Assembly (NCBI RefSeq): GCF_004000275.1
Contig: NZ_RCIP01000002.1
Span: forward strand, 434,283-498,282
Direction of reading: 5' to 3'
DNA: 64,000 nucleotides
Source of the DNA: Saccharospirillum alexandrii
GTDB taxonomy: Bacteria > Pseudomonadota > Gammaproteobacteria > Pseudomonadales > Natronospirillaceae
Shown: positions 62,883 to 64,000 of the stretch, in pieces
Layout of the letters: the number at the start of each line of letters is the position of its first letter
How positions within the stretch are numbered: the stretch's first letter is position 1
Position numbers and translations under genes: made by a program
The notes under the pieces: generated by a model
The model's database searches: none
Told to the model about the DNA's origin: nothing
Seen by the model: only the letters and a program-made list of their open reading frames with translations

Positions 62883-64000
62883 GCCTGGCCCTCGCTCTGG
62901 TGCACCGATTGAATGATGGATTTCAGCGCCTCGCGCTGGGCGTCGTTCAGGGCTTCGCCCTGGGTTTGTTCAAAGAAGTCGGCGAACAGCTCCAGTTCAG
63001 TGCGCTTCAATTGCTCGCGGGAGGCCAGCTGCGCTGGGCGGTCGGGGGCGAGGCCCGGTTTTTCCAAATGCAGCACATGGGGGTAAACCTGACGCAGCTG
63101 GTTCAGGGTATCGAGTATGGCGCGGGTATCGGTAAGGCGCACCAGCAGGTAGTCATCGCTGCGGGGGTCATCTTTACCCTCGGCCATCAGGGTATCGAAC
63201 TCGCCTTCTACGATGCGCAGATCCCGCTCGGGTGTGAGTGGCAGGGCCGTGACGGTTGCTTCACCCTGTGCTGGCAGCTCTACCCGGGTGACGCCTTTTT
63301 TCTGCGTCACTTCCGAAAAGCTGTACTTCATCAGTGAGCCGGAATAGCGGATGTGGGCCTCGCCCCGGAACTGGGGCGCGTGCAGGTGGCCGAGCGCAAC
63401 GTAATCGAAATCGCGCATCGGTTGCCAGCGAACGGTATCGGCACCGCCCAGAGAAAGCGGCCGCTCCGAATCGCTTTCCTCAGCTCCGCTGACGAAACAG
63501 TGGGATAACAGCACCCGTCGCTGACCCGGCTGAAACGCCGCTTTAATGCGCTCGACCAAAAACGTATGGGCCTCATCGAAGCTGCGTACGTTTTCGTCGA
63601 AGACAGACCGAACATGCTCCGGCTGACAATAAGGAATGCCGTAAAACGCCACGTCGCCCTCGGCGTGCGGAATGATGACCGGCGTATCTACCTGCGCCAG
63701 GTCGCTGAGAATGTGCAGACCCGCACCCTGCATCAGCCCGGCGCCGAAGCCCAGGCGCTCGGGGCTGTCGTGATTACCACTGATCATGATCACCGGCACG
63801 TCCAGGTCGACGCAGAGCCGGCGCAGGGTCTGATTGAGCAGAGTGACGGCTTCGGCCGGGGGAACTGACCGGTCGTAAATGTCGCCGGAAATCAGCACGA
63901 CGTCGATCTGTTCCGCTTCTACATGGTCGATGACCTGATCGAGCACCCCGGCCTGGTCGGCCAGCAGTGACTGGTTGTGAAATTGTCGGCCCAGGTGCCA
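62879..64000 (-). CDS. sbcD: Nuclease SbcCD, exonuclease subunit D (5' end beyond the window)
   Basis: The Mre11-like metallophosphoesterase of SbcCD. The frame is open to the right edge and begins WHLGRQFHNQSLLADQAG, so only about the first 8 residues (the MRILHTSD-type start) are missing. The metal-binding motifs GDIYDRSVPP, ISGNHDSPERLG and the HCF/GHLHAPQFR region are present. It is the first gene of the sbcDC operon. Function is nuclease activity on hairpin or end structures together with SbcC. Confidence 0.95.
   Translation of the reverse strand, partial: WHLGRQFHNQSLLADQAGVLDQVIDHVEAEQIDVVLISGDIYDRSVPPAEAVTLLNQTLRRLCVDLDVPVIMISGNHDSPERLGFGAGLMQGAGLHILSDLAQVDTPVIIPHAEGDVAFYGIPYCQPEHVRSVFDENVRSFDEAHTFLVERIKAAFQPGQRRVLLSHCFVSGAEESDSERPLSLGGADTVRWQPMRDFDYVALGHLHAPQFRGEAHIRYSGSLMKYSFSEVTQKKGVTRVELPAQGEATVTALPLTPERDLRIVEGEFDTLMAEGKDDPRSDDYLLVRLTDTRAILDTLNQLRQVYPHVLHLEKPGLAPDRPAQLASREQLKRTELELFADFFEQTQGEALNDAQREALKSIIQSVHQSEGQA

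Overview
The window is chromosomal DNA from what looks like a free-living, probably marine gammaproteobacterium. The basis is gene content and layout: a FdsGBAD-type NAD-linked formate dehydrogenase beside a glutathione-independent formaldehyde dehydrogenase, a methionine gamma-lyase, an FtrA-type regulator, SbcCD, two methyl-accepting chemotaxis proteins, and many predicted secreted lipoproteins and small beta-barrels. An Oceanospirillales/Saccharospirillum-like host is an inference; no rRNA or other taxonomic marker is present.

Layout. 0-9.3 kb: end of an outer-membrane protein, methionine gamma-lyase, a chemoreceptor, decayed gene fragments near 4.8-5.7 kb, a small periplasmic binding-like protein, AraC and NYN-domain genes. 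9.5-17.8 kb: a DUF4331 protein with a lipoprotein partner, a Gly/Asn-repeat lipoprotein, a dead biotin-carrier domain, an FtrA-like regulator and a large BspA-like lipoprotein. 18.2-21 kb: an AraC regulator divergent from an SDR and an alpha/beta hydrolase. 21-28 kb: lipoproteins, a choice-of-anchor repeat protein, a second binding-like protein and a DUF3455 protein. 28.7-39.5 kb: several regulator/enzyme pairs (TetR-SDR, LysR-VOC-GST, XRE-SDR, TetR-SGNH hydrolase) mixed with gene remnants and a 5'-truncated HUH/Y1 transposase.

39.6-49.7 kb is a visibly AT-rich island of unknown genes interspersed with copies of a repeat that continues downstream of the transposase. Its centrepiece is a protein of about 1300 residues that appears to join a DUF4365 (PD-(D/E)XK-like) nuclease domain, a long TPR region and a C-terminal PIN-like nuclease domain. 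Near it are an Apea-type HEPN protein whose frame is probably broken, a zinc-ribbon protein behind an elaborate palindromic promoter, and a translationally coupled pair made of a single-pass membrane protein and a possible LPO_1073-like protein. Together these look like a defence island, but function is inferred.

50.5-57.1 kb: fdhA-fdsG-fdsB-fdsA-fdsD, all on the minus strand, encode oxidation of formaldehyde to formate to CO2 with NADH production. 57.3-64 kb: a coiled-coil protein, a second chemoreceptor, a MITE-like inverted-repeat element, and sbcC/sbcD running off the right edge.

Two dispersed repeat families stand out: a palindrome of about 40 nt (GACACCCATC ... GATGGGTGTC) and a tail of about 170 nt that follows the transposase 3' end and recurs several times between 28 and 46 kb.
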